A stretch of 64,000 nucleotides of DNA from Eonycteris spelaea (lineage: Eukaryota; Chordata; Mammalia; Chiroptera; Pteropodidae). The position numbers were made by a program, and so were the translations under genes. Location: NCBI GenBank assembly GCA_003508835.1, contig PUFA01000165.1, positions 2,385,001 to 2,449,000 on the forward strand, given 5' to 3'. Under the pieces are notes generated by a model. The model saw nothing but the letters and a program-made list of their open reading frames with translations. It did no database searches and was not told the origin of the DNA. Positions 12,480 through 25,024 of the stretch are shown piece after piece (positions within the stretch are counted from its first letter, which is position 1; every line of letters begins with the position of its first letter).

Positions 12480-12860
12480 GCTAGCCTCCTACTGGTGAGG
12501 TGAAAAAACGTACTCATTTCTTTTCCAGCCTCCCTTATGGCTCAGGAGTGAACATGTAACTTAGGATCACCAATCAGATCTACTCGCACTGGATTCAAAT
12601 GCTAGAGATAAATAGGAAGCAGGACTGGGGATGGTGGTTCTGATGCAGCAGAAGCAACAGAGCAGGTTTCAGTCATTATTCTTCAGACCATTTTGTGGTA
12701 TAGTTTGGTACTTCCAAGCCTGGTTCTTCTGCCTACCTGGCAACTCTGTAGGCAACCCAGTATTGTCAATAAATTTCCTTTCTTTTAAAATTAACCAGAG
12801 TTGCTTACTGTTGCTAGCTATTAAAAACTCTGATGTAGGGCTAAGGTTTGTTAACCTTTA
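12480..12860 (+). repeat. Ancient interspersed repeat of uncertain family
   Basis: Resembles a common mammalian repeat carrying a ccaatcagatc block (caccaatcagatctactcgc near 12569) and a 3' block like tcaataaatttcctttcttt near 12766, followed by aaccagagttgcttactgtt. The class (LTR or DNA) is not certain. Confidence 0.4.
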
Positions 12861-13848
12861 TAATTATATACATTTATATAATTATACATATTTCTTATAG
12901 AAATAAGTACATACTTAAATATATATGATTATGTGATTACATATACAAACATATTTATTTACACATATAAGGGGAATTATCATTACTTTTTATATATTAG
13001 GGATGTTTAACACAAACAAGAATTATACGGTATGATTCATTGTTGTTGTGTCCACTCATGATATACACCTCTTATGTTTAAAGAAATGCAGGCTCTGGTT
13101 TAGAAAAGAATTCTATGATATGCCAAAACCTCAAATGCATGGATTCTCTTAGATTTCCTCCATTGGAAGCAACTGAAATGAATTGCTTGCATTTTCTCTG
13201 GACTATATTAAATGTAATAATGTAGAAGGTAGTGTTTCTATTTAACTTTAGAGAAACAAGTGACTGATTCTGTTTAACATCCTTGTTTGTATCTATGTAT
13301 TCCACAGTGACACACCCACAGAACACAAAGTTGTTTGTTATACAAAGAAGCACACTAACTTTAAGATGCTTACATTTGATTAGAACCTACTAAACTAAAG
13401 ATAGGATTTATATCTCAGCCTATGCTTAGGACAATATATTACTCATAGCAGGTGGTCAAATAAATATCCTGTTCAAATACTGAATTGATATGAATTTTCC
13501 TGAATTGCTAATTATTTTTGTAGGTTAAGCCCCACTAGAGAAAGTCAAACTCGGGGTTCCTCTTCCTAGGCTTTATTTTAACAAACAGCCAACTATTACA
13601 ACCTACCTCTGTGCAGAAATACGCAGCCCTTAGCAACTGCCATTTTTCACTAACTTACTCATCTGACACTTCAGTGACAGCATCTACCCAATGCCCCACT
13701 AGGCAGGTGAGTGTCATTACTGCCATTGTACAAGGGGTAGAGCATCCCTAAGTCATGGCCCAGTTTAATATCCTCTTCTGAAATGTAAAATTGTTCTTTG
13801 AAAACAAAGTTGTTCAACCTTAGTAACAAGTACTGATGAGTATGAACT

Positions 13849-13875
13849 GTGTGTGTGTGTCTGTGTGTCTGTCTG
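13849..13875 (+). repeat. TG/TCTG microsatellite
   Basis: tgtgtgtgtgt followed by ctgtgtgtctgtctg. Confidence 0.85.
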
Positions 13876-13879
13876 CCTA

Positions 13880-14460
13880 ATAAATAAGCAGGAGAGGACA
13901 GCCTCAACAGAAACAAATGGGGAAGGCCATTTGTTAATTCACATCTAAAAAAGAGAATTCCCTTTCTCATTTAAAGTGCCATAATCCATTGCGTCACAGT
14001 TAATAAAAGTGCAACATCAAATCTATACTGCATCCACGAAAGCCAGTTACAGCTTTATGTCGTCCTGAATATAGAAAGCTTGAGTAGGCACCACACCAAA
14101 CAATTCAAGGGCCTTTGTTTTATCATGCTGTTAACACATTTCTTACGATGATATAAAATCACTGGCTTAGTTTACATGCTGATGACACCCGTGGTACTGC
14201 CCATCTCTGGCCTCCTGTCCAATGAGCTGTGCTATCATTTATATCTAAAAAGAGCAGACTGCATTATCATAAATAAGATGCAGTCCTTCACTGCACACGA
14301 TGATCAAGTATCTCAAGGGCTGAAATCTGGTCACCTTCATGCAAACTCAACTACACTCTACTGTCCTGCTCCATTACCTCAGCTTTTTCTTTGGAACTAT
14401 AGAAAAACCTTACATTATAAATGCAGAGCACATGACAGCTCTCAATGAAGAATTCATCCC
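13880..14460. promoter_or_regulatory. Repeat-free block, weak candidate regulatory DNA
   Basis: No repeat recognised. Less AT-rich than its flanks, with scattered CpGs (cgtcacag, tccacgaaag, gtcgtcctg, cacccgtgg, cacacgatg), a cctttgtttt SOX/FOX-like motif near 14112 and an attatcataa GATA-like motif near 14262. The 90-codon plus ORF at 14176-14448 has no recognisable domain. Functional status is a guess from composition. Confidence 0.2.
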
Positions 14461-15524
14461 CTAAAGAAATACAATAGCATGCAACACATGACATGCTTCC
14501 TTCATATATTTAGACCAAAGTGTTATTCAAACATTAGTAATATTACTGTTATATTATCCTTATTATAGTAATATTATCCTTAAACAAGGATAAAACAAGC
14601 TCGTTAAAAAAAATCTTAAAATAAAAACAAATATAAATCTAGACCACAAAGCCCCATCTCTTTCTTCTCTTCTAGTAGTATTTTCTAGATATGATCCATT
14701 TTAGAGTTCATGTATATTTTCTATATTTCTAGGTTAATTCAAATAGAATCAAATGCAAATATAATCACATATATACAATATGTACATTTACAATAAATAT
14801 CTGGCTACATGATACATGTTTCTACAGTTTGCTATAATAATAATATAATATAAACTTTCCACTTCAAGACACCTGGATCTACCGCTTTAAAAAAAAGCAT
14901 CTGTCTTGTGTTTCATTCCACTAACAAAAATTTTCAATCATTCCCAGATTGAAGTCCATTTGGGTGATTCCTAATTTTCACTATTACAAGTAATGGAGAA
15001 TTACATACTCTTTCATTCATGAACATATTGCACTGTTTTACAAACTTTTGAGGAGGGCAGAGTCTTTAAGGTAGAAGATAGTTGGGCAAAGACAATGCCT
15101 GTTTCATATTTTAATGGATGTTTTCCAATTCCCTGCAAATAGGCTATCCCTCTTATATTTCCAACAGAGGGTCCCAGTGCCTATAAGCCCTCACCTTCTC
15201 CAACACTGGCTCTAACAGGTTTGAGAAGCCTCTTAATTTTTGTCAGCATCTAAAAGAATTAGCGTTCCACTTTCTTTGGGAAATAGAATGAAGCTTGACT
15301 TCAAAGAAATCATAGGCAACATTCCTACCTTAAAGATAATTACAGTGTAAAGGAAAGTAGCAACACAGAAGACAACTAAAAAGTATCTAGGACAGTGCTT
15401 AAGGAAGCTCACCAAAGGCAGTGATGACAAGCTTCTATGATAAATACTTTGGCAGCCTCTTTGGTTGGGATGTGCTTCACTACATTTTTTTCCCCCTCCC
15501 CTTAAATTCTTCCTTACTTTAAAT

Positions 15525-15690
15525 TATTTTTTAAAAAATTTTATTGAGATATAATTGACATATAATATTATATTAGTGTCATTATACAATACAATGATTC
15601 ATTATGTATATATTGTGAAATAATCACAATATGTCTAGTTAACATCCATCACCACACAGTTACAAATTACTATTTTTTATTTTAAAAATT
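15525..15690 (-). mobile_element. L1 3' UTR fragment, minus orientation
   Basis: Antisense of a typical laurasiatherian L1 3' end: ttttattgagatataattga, catataatattatattagtg, tagttaacatccatcaccac, acagttacaaatt. Confidence 0.85.
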
Positions 15691-16640
15691 TGTAGAGAAT
15701 AAGAGAATAGCCATCTCCCTGCAACCTAAAATGAAATATATATATATTTCCTGTTTGCTTTGGATTAAATATTAGAGACAATAATAAGTCTTTTTGGTTC
15801 CCCTGCTCAGTCTCATTCTCCTCTTGCCCTCCCCAGAAGCAACTATGACCCAGAATTTGTTGTGTGTCCATCAGACCATTTCTTCATGCATTTATAACAT
15901 ATCACCTATAAAGTCCCTATGTTATTTTGTGTGCTTTTCTTCAAAAAAAAAAAAGGCTGACCATATGTATATCTGAACCTACTTGCTTTCTTCACTCAAC
16001 ATTACATTTCTAAATCTATTCATAATGATACATACACACCTATAATTCATTTATTTTCTTGATGTTATGATGTTCCATGTATTGTAATCCATTCCCTTAT
16101 TGATAGACATTTAAGTTGATTGCAATTTGTTGTAAACACATATAATTGCAATGCATATCTCCTTTAAGGTTTCTTTAGGGTATAACCTTTAAGTAGAATT
16201 GCTAGATAGTAGGTTACACATATTAAAATCTTGATTTAATGTTGTCAAATTGTTCCCAAGGTGTTGGTACAATCCATGCTCATACAATCAATTCAGGTTC
16301 TGATTTTCCTGTTCTGTCCAAACATGGTATGATCGGACTTTCTAAACTTTCCCAGTCTGATTGCATGTAAAGTAATATCTGGTTATTGCTTTGATTTGCA
16401 GTTACAAATGAGACTGAGCTTTTATAACTGTGTATATACGCTTTGGCCTTCCTCTTACACCACTAGTTTCTTAATGATTTTCAGGAGTTCTTTATCTAGT
16501 CTAGGTACTAATCCTGTGCTACTTATTTATGTTATCAATATTGTTTCCTTATTTATTGTTTTTTAACTTTGTGTTTCTATTTAACTACTCTACCTTCTTT
16601 GAATATAAGGCTTAGAAAGAGATCTTCCATTTTCATTTGT
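15691..16640 (-). mobile_element. Older L1M-type fragment, minus orientation
   Basis: Antisense of an old L1M 3' region: ttccatgtattgtaatccat, tccctta then ttgatagacatttaagttga, taagtagaattgctagatag, atctggttattgctttgatt and gagttctttatctagtctag with actaatcctgtgc. Abuts the younger L1 fragment to its left. Confidence 0.75.
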
Positions 16641-16659
16641 CCAGTTAGTACTTGTGCTT

Positions 16660-17755
16660 TAATCAACTGGCCAAAGTAAAATTTAAAAAGTTAAAAAAAA
16701 AAATGAAAGCATAAACTATTCTAAATGACTTCAAACAAAATTATTTTTAGTAGTCTAATTAGTGAACTAATCCATAAAAATTATAATAAAATTTAAATCT
16801 ATAAAATCTGGCTTGTGAACATTGGAAAATCAGCTTTTTTTTAAAAAAGAGAACTTTTGTATACAAATAGATTCACTATTTAAATACAATAACTAACTAT
16901 GGTATTGAAATTTAATACAGAAGATTAAAACCTTATATGATAACTAAGAATCACATCTGTGGCATTCAGTTAATATTTCATGTTATAAGTCATATAATCA
17001 CAACATTAGTATTCCAACTTCTATAAAACCATCTTGTGAAAGTGGGGTTAGAAACGTAACAGAATTTAGCAGCTGGTAAAGCAAATCACTATATCCTATA
17101 ACCACAGTATTAAAGACATATTTTCTAAGAACTTATTCCATACTAAATTTTATCACATAATCTGCCTCATATTGACAATGTAAGTATCAAGTGTGATGAT
17201 TAATGTAAAGCACTTAGTACAGTGACCAGAATATATTAAGTAGCTAAAAAATAAATGCTGCTGCTTTTATTGTGAATATGTGGCAAAAGATGTAGAAAAG
17301 GGAGTATACTGACAGCTCCTATTATAAATCATATCCAACAGTCTATAGGTTGACAGTCTCCATTCTAGACCTTGTTTACTTATGTAGCTTACAAAATAAG
17401 CAAACAAAAACCCACTACAGTCCTCCTGGACAGATCTGTAATCCATTTCAGAATCTACCAGGATTTAAGCAGTCTTGTGACAAGCATTCTGAAGTCACTG
17501 CCTAAATGTTAAATAATTATATCATTAAAGACCACATAAATAAGAAGAAAAAATTAAAGACTAGACAAATGAACTTGTACATAACTTGTCTCTGCGATTC
17601 TGAAGTGTCTCAGATAAATTGTTTTAAGAGAAAGACACCTAGTAGAATGCTAAATCATGTCATTTATTAACCAGAGTAATAAAGCAAAGTTTCAATTTCA
17701 CCTCTCTAAAAACTGACACCATATATAGAACCATTAACCATTAAATTTTACTAAA
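16660..17755. other. Unassigned AT-rich intronic sequence
   Basis: No gene or confident repeat recognised. A short L2/MIR-like phrase (gtaaagcacttagtacagtg near 17205) suggests a decayed MIR. Confidence 0.4.
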
Positions 17756-17759
17756 AAAA

Positions 17760-19195
17760 TAGCAGAACAAATTGGAGGACAGACATCACCTGACTTTAAG
17801 ACTTACTAGAATGCTACAGTAATCAAAACAATTTGGCATCTGTGTCAAGACTAATCAGTAGAACAGAACAGAGAATACAGAAATAGACCTAAACATATAT
17901 TTTTGACAAAGGTGCAAAGACAATGCAATAGAGAAAGGACAGTCTTTTCAAAAATGATGTTAGAATAGTTGGACATTCACATGCAAAGGAACTTACAACA
18001 TATACTAAAATTAACTCAATGAATCATAAAATCTAAAACCTAAAACTTCTAGAGTAAAACATAGGAGGAATCTTTATGATCTTGGGTTAGACAAGAGTTC
18101 TTAGATATGACACCAAAAGCATAATTAATAAAGGAATAAATTGGTAAACTGGGCTTCATCAAAATTAAAAACTTCTACTCTTCAACCAAAGAATGAACTG
18201 AATGAAAAGACAAACCACAAACTGGGGAAAATATTTGCAAAGCGTATATCTGATAAGGGACTTCTAGATCTAGAAGAAATAAAGAACTCTCAAAATACAA
18301 TAAATCAAATATCCCAATTAAAAAATGGGCAAGTGTTTTGTACAGACACTTCATGAAAAGAAGATATATAGATAGCAAATAGGTACCTGATAGATGATCT
18401 ACTTCATAAGTCATTAGGGAAACGCAAATTAAAACCATAATGAGATCTCATTACACACCTATTGGTATACATACCTATCAAAAATTTAAAAAGTAATCAT
18501 TCCAAGTATTGGAGAAGATATAAGAAAATGCAGCTCTCATACATTGCTGGCAAGAATATAAAATGGTACACCCACTTTGACAGTTTCTTAAAAAGTTAAA
18601 GGTATGCCTACTGTATGATTTGGCTGGTCTACTACTAGGTATTCATGAAAAAGAAAAAGAATGCATTTATACAAAGACATGTATGTGAATGTTTACAGTA
18701 GCTTTATTAGTAATATTACAAGACTAGAAACAATTCCAATTGTACATCAACAGGTAATGGATAAACAAACTGTGGTATATCCATATAAAGGAATGCTACT
18801 TTGCAATATAAACAAATGGGCTATTCATCCACATCACAACACTATTGAATCTCAAATTAATTATGCCTGAGAAAAAGAAGCCAGACCCTCCTCCCCAATA
18901 AAAGACTACATACTGTATAAATTCACATTTATTAAACTCTAGAAAATACAAGCTAGCCTATAATGACAGAAATTAAATTGGTGGTTGCTGGAGATGTGAG
19001 GAGAAGGGCCAAGCTGGGTAGGAAGTAGGGATGATAAAGAGAAACAACGAAACTTTGGGGGATAAAGGATGTGTTCATTATCTTGATTGTGGTGATCATT
19101 TCACAGGTTTATAATGAATCAAGGTTTATTAAATCATACACTTTCACAATATGTTCAGTTTATCATATATCAATTATGCCTCAATAAAGCTGTTT
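17760..19195 (+). mobile_element. L1M-type fragment: ORF2 C-terminal region and 3' UTR
   Basis: Plus-strand old L1. It begins with the acatcacctgactttaagac block and the ataaaagtttgacaaagg-like block, then ggaatctttatgatcttggg, tgggcttcatcaaaattaaa, aaatatttgcaaagcgtata, and ends with a 3' UTR reading caattatgcctcaataaagc. The reading frames at 18141-18356 and 18661-18870 are broken remnants of ORF2 and its 3' flank. Confidence 0.85.
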
Positions 19196-19294
19196 TAAAA
19201 ATAATAATTAGTAGTGAAACTGTACTATTAATGTTCTTTGCTAAAACACACAGATGCAATACACAGATGCACACAAACACGCAATCATGTATTC

Positions 19295-19370
19295 TTATCA
19301 GTCTGTGAGGTATTACCCCAGTTTTACAGAGAAGTGAAGAGAGTAAAATATCACTTGTAGTCTAAGATTG
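19295..19370 (-). repeat. MIR fragment, minus orientation
   Basis: tgtgaggtattaccccagtt, ttacagagaagtgaagagag: the antisense MIR core. Confidence 0.5.
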
Positions 19371-19439
19371 CTTCTATAAATGAACTCTGTATCATAATGA
19401 CTACTTAATATATAACAGGGGCTTCCTAAGGGCCAGGGT

Positions 19440-19720
19440 CATCCAAAGATGTGGAAGCCATGTGATCCTTGTCACATTACTTACAGCATATAAGGGTAAA
19501 TATAAGTAATGTAGTAGAAAGGATAAATTGGTATGTGAAATAAGTGTAATACAGGCAAAATTCTAGGAAGGAGGTGGTGGAGGGTGGAGGAGAGAGAGTA
19601 GGGAATGGAGAAAACTCAAGGAACATCTCACATGGAAGGCAGTGTTTGAGCTGGATCTTATAGGTTGGACAGGATTTGGCCAAAGATGAATGGAAACAGA
19701 AGGACAGAGTAGGAGAAAAT
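19440..19720 (-). repeat. L2-like fragment, minus orientation
   Basis: ggaacatctcacatggaagg, cagtgtttgagctggatctt, ataggttggacaggatttgg match antisense L2 phrasing (ctgagtcttgaaggatgagtagg in the consensus). A G/A-rich stretch occurs at 19565-19600. Confidence 0.6.
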
Positions 19721-19839
19721 ATAATGAGTATATTCTGCACTTCTGTTGCTATTTTTAGTTCTGTCAGTGCCTGATCTGGGCAAATAAACAAAATCTAAAA
19801 ATGATCAAACCTCTTAGCTCTTCTCTCAGTCTTCAGTAT

Positions 19840-19996
19840 GCTTAAATGGTGGAGCTGTTCAAGGGAGATGCTGTGTCATTTTTTAACTGTCATTTGATGT
19901 TTTGTCTCTTTTGTTCACTATGGTATCCCAGTGCCTGCTACCTACTATTTGGTAATAGTACTAAATATATATTTGTGAAATGTATGAATGAATAAA
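19840..19996 (+). repeat. L2 3' end, plus orientation
   Basis: cactatggtatcccagtgcc, tgctacctactatttggtaa, aatatatatttgtgaaatgt and the tail atgaatgaata. Confidence 0.65.
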
Positions 19997-20099
19997 AATT
20001 CCAGAAGAAGACAAAAGGAGACAAACAATCATGTGTAACACTGCTTTAATGTAGCCACAGCAAGTTGTTTCTAGAGTTTTACCAAAAATTTACTGTAAT

Positions 20100-20345
20100 A
20101 ATAGCAGCCATTAACATTTGCTGAACACTTACTTTTTCGCATGCATAGGCATTATCTCATACCCTTAATAACCTAACATCGTTATCTCCCATAACCTTAC
20201 ATCATTGTTATTGCCTTTTGCCAATGGGAAAACAGAGGCCCTCAGAGGTTAAGGAATTTTGCTGCTAAGGTGACACATGTAACACATGGAAGAGGCAGAA
20301 TCAGAATCTAGGTGATATGACTCTGGAGCCTCCTCTCACACACTC
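20100..20345 (-). repeat. MIR SINE, minus orientation
   Basis: Nearly full-length antisense MIR: gctgaacacttactttttcg, aaaacagaggccctcagagg, ttaaggaattttgctgctaa, gaggcagaatcagaatctag and tgactctggagcctcc. Confidence 0.75.
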
Positions 20346-20494
20346 CTGAAATTCCTCCCACACCGAGACAGAGTTAGAAGCTATGACTGCCAGAGGGGAG
20401 TTGAGTTTCTGAATTCCAGCTCTAGTGAAAACTGGAAAGGACCAGTGAGTCTCAATTAGTGGCAACTCAACAACACACCTCTATTGATCATTGA

Positions 20495-20515
20495 TTTAAA
20501 AAAAAAAAAAAAAAG
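20495..20515 (+). repeat. Poly-A stretch
   Basis: Run of about 17 A followed by gaaggaaaaaacc. No retroposed head was recognised upstream. Confidence 0.8.
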
Positions 20516-20709
20516 AAGGAAAAAACCCTCCAGTGACAAGGCTGCCGTTTGATGCAGTTAACAAAATAAGTTGCCTTTAGAGAAGATGGCCCTAGCCACC
20601 TTATCACCTAAGAGTCAGTCAGGGTCAGAAGCAGGTCTCAGGTCACAAACTAGAGTACAGTCAATAAGCAACAGAAAATTCACACTCATGTCCTGGAACT
20701 CATTGATCT

Positions 20710-20875
20710 AGTGCTCTAAACCAGTCATTGCTTATCAGAAACCCCTAGGGAGATTAAAAAAAAAAAAAATAGAGCACTTCCACACTCTAGGTCTGGGCCC
20801 AGCTATTTTATTTTAAAAAATACTTGCCAAGGTATTCCAATAATTAGCTAGTTTGGAAATCACTATTCTAACCAC
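20710..20875 (+). repeat. MER5A-like hAT fragment
   Basis: taaaccagtcattgcttatc, agaaacccctagggagatta, tctaggtctgggcccagcta, tatt, and the 3' end tagtttggaaatcactattc. An A-run expansion lies at 20757-20769. Confidence 0.65.
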
Positions 20876-21189
20876 AAAGAGACCCATATCATAGGGGAAA
20901 ACTGTTCTTATGATACACATTGAATTTTCAACTCTATGGCTTCAAAATAATTGAAATGAACACCCATACAATGTAGTCGACTTAAAAGAGAAATCCAGTT
21001 CCTAAACTCTTTGAAGACTTGGAGACCACAGTTTATAAACTCCACAGACAAAATTTGAAATGATGAAACAGGATTAAAAAAACCCCATTACTGTATTATT
21101 TTAATTATTTTATATTTTTGCAAAACGAAACAGAGTAATTTATTTTAAAAAATTCATAAAGAAATCCATTAGGATTTTTTTTTTTTTTG

Positions 21190-21480
21190 GTTTTTGCCTT
21201 TAGATAGATATATGTTAACATGCTCCAGAGGCAATTCCGACTAAGTATCCTGAACTGCCAATAACTAAGTCGGAAGGCAACGTCTCTAAAAACAAAGAGC
21301 TGAACGTGTGGCCGTCTCAGTGTCTCAAGGTTATGAACATAACGAAAGACTGCACAGTAATTAAAAGTAGTGTTTTGGTCAGAAGATCAAACTGGTGTCA
21401 TATATTTAAAAAAAAAAAAAGGGGGGGACGCCTCAGGCTGGTTTTCAAAGGGGTCCATTTTAGACCAGAATAACCCTTAG
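21190..21480. other. Repeat-free segment with a 12-bp-stem hairpin
   Basis: No repeat recognised. CpGs are more frequent than in its surroundings (ttccgac, gtcggaag, caacgtctc, gaacgtgtggccgtc, aacgaaag). It carries an inverted repeat 21235-21246 / 21264-21275 (11 of 12 pairs, 17-nt loop). An A/G run (13 A then 8 G) lies at 21409-21428. Function unknown. Confidence 0.35.
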
Positions 21481-21589
21481 CTATCTGTTTAACCCTTCAT
21501 TTGGAGGAAAATATATATCATCCACACACGCCCATTGGACCTCCAGGTCACTCTAATATAAAAATCAAGGGGTAGACAGTGAGTCATGA

Positions 21590-21730
21590 ATTAAACTTTA
21601 ATTCCGTTCAATATTTATTAAGCCCGGGGTATGTCCCAGGACCGTTCTAGGTGCTAAGGCCACAGCAGTAAGCCAAGCAGACAAGATCCATGTTCTCAAA
21701 GTGAGCTTTAAAATAAATATAATAAAAATG
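21590..21730 (-). repeat. L2 3' end, minus orientation
   Basis: caatatttattaagcccggg, tatgtcccaggaccgttcta, ggtgctaaggccacagcagt: antisense L2 tail. Confidence 0.7.
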
Positions 21731-21734
21731 GAAT

Positions 21735-24425
21735 AGTTATGAATTTCTATAAATGGAAAAAAGAGGATGAAGCACAAGAAATAATCCATCACTACAGAAA
21801 CAAAAGAAAAACTAAAGAAAGGAATAACTACACAACATAAACGTATTTCTTGCCAGTATTATGACTCTGATGTAAAATGTCTCAGTTCCACTGATGGCCA
21901 CTGTATTCTTATTTTCACCAAACATGGGGGACACATCTAGAAGAATGTTTCTCTCTCTACTGCTTGTTGGATTGAGGCTATATCTCAATTTACAAAGCAA
22001 GGCAAATTACAGTACTACCACTTGCCCCCACCAGCCTCTACTATCCCCTTGTAGGCACAGAGTGGACAACTCTGAGCTTGCAACACTTAACATGGCAAGG
22101 CTGACACATGCTGAGACAAATGGGTCAATTAACTGCACATACTACGTGAGCTCTTAGTGACATAGGGATGGGAGGCTACATTTAGCATATTCTACATCTC
22201 AGAGGTTCGAAGTACTGCCCAAGTTTTTCCTCGGATCTCTGATTAGATAGGTGATAACATGTTAAATGCTTATTTTCAGAATTTTTGTAAAATTGATTGG
22301 TCTCTTCTTCTGGCTACAGTGTGTCAACTCATAGGGGAAGACCAGCTGCCCTGTCTCAAATTGGTATTGGGCTATTAAGAGAAAAATAATTAAGCAATAA
22401 CTAACTTTCATGGATTCATATTCTGAGAAAGATCATCTTAAACATGAACTACAGGGGTCGGGAGAGGGATGGAGGATGAGCAGGATCATAGAGTCAGTGG
22501 CACGACAGGAAAAATAGACTTAGGTTCGTAAATTGAAAAGACTACCCAAACCCATGAAATTTATCTAAATCTTGCCAAAATGGAGATAGTAAGAATTCTT
22601 ATAAAATATAATTTTTAAAAGAGAGCCAAACCAGTTAGTTACATTATTAATAACATACTGTTCATATCTAGGGAGAAAAAGGCTCCAAATGAAGCTAAAT
22701 ACTACTAATGCTAACACAGAACAAAGGAAAGTTTACCAAAGATATATTGGATTTTTTCTGTTAAATCACATTGGTTTGAATCACTACTAATTTGGTTAAA
22801 AAGCAGTTGCTTTTTTTGTCTAGAAGTATGCTGCTTGAAATTACAACTGAAACCCAAGTCGTAGATACATAAAAAGTTATACAACAGCTACTGTTGCCCA
22901 AAGAGCTCAATGTACTTCACACATACCTCATTCCATCCTCACAAGTTTTTTCTTTTTTTCAATTGAAACAACTTTTCTGGAAGATTTTAAAGGTGGGGTG
23001 GAGCTTCTGGTGTTTAATATACTTTAAGCCCACTTTTCCTCTATGGCTACTACTTTTTCAGACAAATTCTTCTAATTTTAATATGTAACTAATGTAGGAC
23101 TTTCTATAGTACTATTTCTATAGTTGACATTGTAAATAACTTTTTACTTTATCTATCTGCCACATTTTCCCTTCATGAGCATTGCCATATCCTTTATTGC
23201 CTTAATTATGTTAAACTTTTGTTCCTGAGGAAATTATCCAGCCAAATATTCAAAACATAATTTCCTCTTACTATATTTACCTAAGCTGCTTCCTCCTTAC
23301 TGAATGGCCAGCTGCATGTTTCCAACTACCCTTTTTTTTTTTAAATCCTCTTTTATAAGCTTTTGTCAACTCTAGCTCGAAAAGAAGGTCACTGGTTTGC
23401 CAAGCGTGAGCCACCTCATGAGTCAATAGGGATCAGCACAAAGGAGAAAGATGTGGGAGGTGTTTGGTTAAACAACGCCAGGATGGATGAGAAGAAATTC
23501 AGGTAATTGTACCACACATTTTAAAAAAACTAATTAAGAAGACACTCTTAGAAAAAGGAGGGGGGCTCAGAAAAAAGAATGTAGGCAAGAATAAGGCAGG
23601 AAGGTGTCGCTTTTTAATTCCACAGAGAAAGGTTATCATTGATGCAAAAATAAACCGGCTATAACAGGGCTGAGTAAGGTGAATCTTAACTGGGAGCAGA
23701 GGAAGGGGCCACCCACCAACTGGAATCAGGAGGGTGGCACAGAAGGCCACAGTCCCCTGCCTTTGGGGACCACCATTACTTTTTCTGAAAAGCCATCATT
23801 TTCCCTTCCTCCTCCATGCCAGCAATAATCAAGTCCTCCTAACACACACAGACTTCTTTATGGGGAATCACACAATTAAGTTACTCTGAGCAATACCTTC
23901 TTGATTCATCAAATGAAAAAAAAGAGAATGCAGAAACAAGGAGATTGTAGAAATGGCTTTTAAAGGGGGAGGTATCCGAAAACATGTCTGCTTTGCAATC
24001 ATGTCCCCAGGCAGAACCCCAGAGAGACACCACCCAGATGTAACTCAAGCCAAAAGTCAGTGGCCCTTAAAATCATTTCTGTAAGAAGTCACCTGTATTT
24101 GTTTCTCTTTTGCCTGAAATTGGTTGATGCAGAAATTCTGGTCTCCTAAAATAATAGCATGTAGTCAATAAGGAAATTATTCTCCTCTGGAGAATTTTCT
24201 CCAAGTGACTTCAGGAGAAACTTTTATGTTTTTTTGCCAAGGCACACATAGGTTGTACATGAGCTAGTGTTTCCCTGGGAGCTTCAGGCCACCCACTCTC
24301 AGACAATGGAATGACATTCCCAAGATGAGACTCCTTCTCAGGATGGTCTGCCTGCGTGGGTCCAGAAAGGTAGAACAGGTGTCACTCTCTCTACAAACAG
24401 TAGACTATACTTCCTAAAACTTAAG
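21735..24425. other. Unassigned intronic sequence
   Basis: No gene recognised; weak or no repeat signal. The ORFs at 21894-22157 (+) and 23499-23750 (-) lack recognisable domains. The T-run at 23331-23342 and C/G-rich homopurine stretches are unremarkable. Confidence 0.45.
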
Positions 24426-24429
24426 TCTG

Positions 24430-24790
24430 GCTAGTTATTCTGGTTAATACCTTTTCATGTCTTCCCACTGCTCTTGGGATAAAGACAAGAATCCTTAAAA
24501 TGGTCTACAAGTCCCTGTATGCTCTGGCCCTTGCTCACCTCTTACACCTGTACTGCACAATTTTCACCCTCGCTCTCCACACACACCACCCACTTATTGT
24601 TTCTGGAGCTGCCAAGGCCTCTGGCACCACAGGGCCGGCCACAAGCTTTTCTTTATATTCTAAAATGTTCTTTCACCACAGACTTCACAGAGTTAACACC
24701 TAAGCTTCCTTCAGCTCTAGGGTCACTTAGAGAATTCTTCCCTGCCCATACCCTACCCTTTTCTTTGCCACATTCCCCCCCACCCCCCAC
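24430..24790 (+). repeat. L2-like fragment, plus orientation
   Basis: cttgggataaagacaagaat, ccttaaaatggtctacaagt, ccctgtatgctctggccctt, gctcacctcttacacctgta follow the L2 sense consensus. The overlapping plus-strand ORFs of 67-96 codons are readings of this repeat. Confidence 0.7.
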
Positions 24791-25024
24791 AAAACCCCTT
24801 TCTTTTTAAGAGTCTAAAGGAAAAGTTTATTAGAAAATGGGTCTCCTGGCAGAGGCAGAGAGAGGGGCAGCGACACAGAGAGAGACAAGGACAGTGAGAG
24901 AGACAGAGTAAAGGCACTGAAGGAAACTTCTTTCTTTCCCTCATGGTACTTACCTTAGTTTTTGGTTGTCCACTCACCTTTTTGGGTTGTGTTGGGGAGA
25001 CTGTCTAAGTGACCATCTTCCCAG
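24791..25024. other. Purine-rich interruption inside L2-like DNA
   Basis: Contains an imperfect gacagagagagacaaggaca-type purine stretch (24853-24910). It separates two L2-like parts and may be an insertion; no element identified. Confidence 0.35.

Noticed and set aside
24500..24809. Plus ORFs of 67 and 96 codons
   Set aside because: Overlap an L2-like repeat in two frames.
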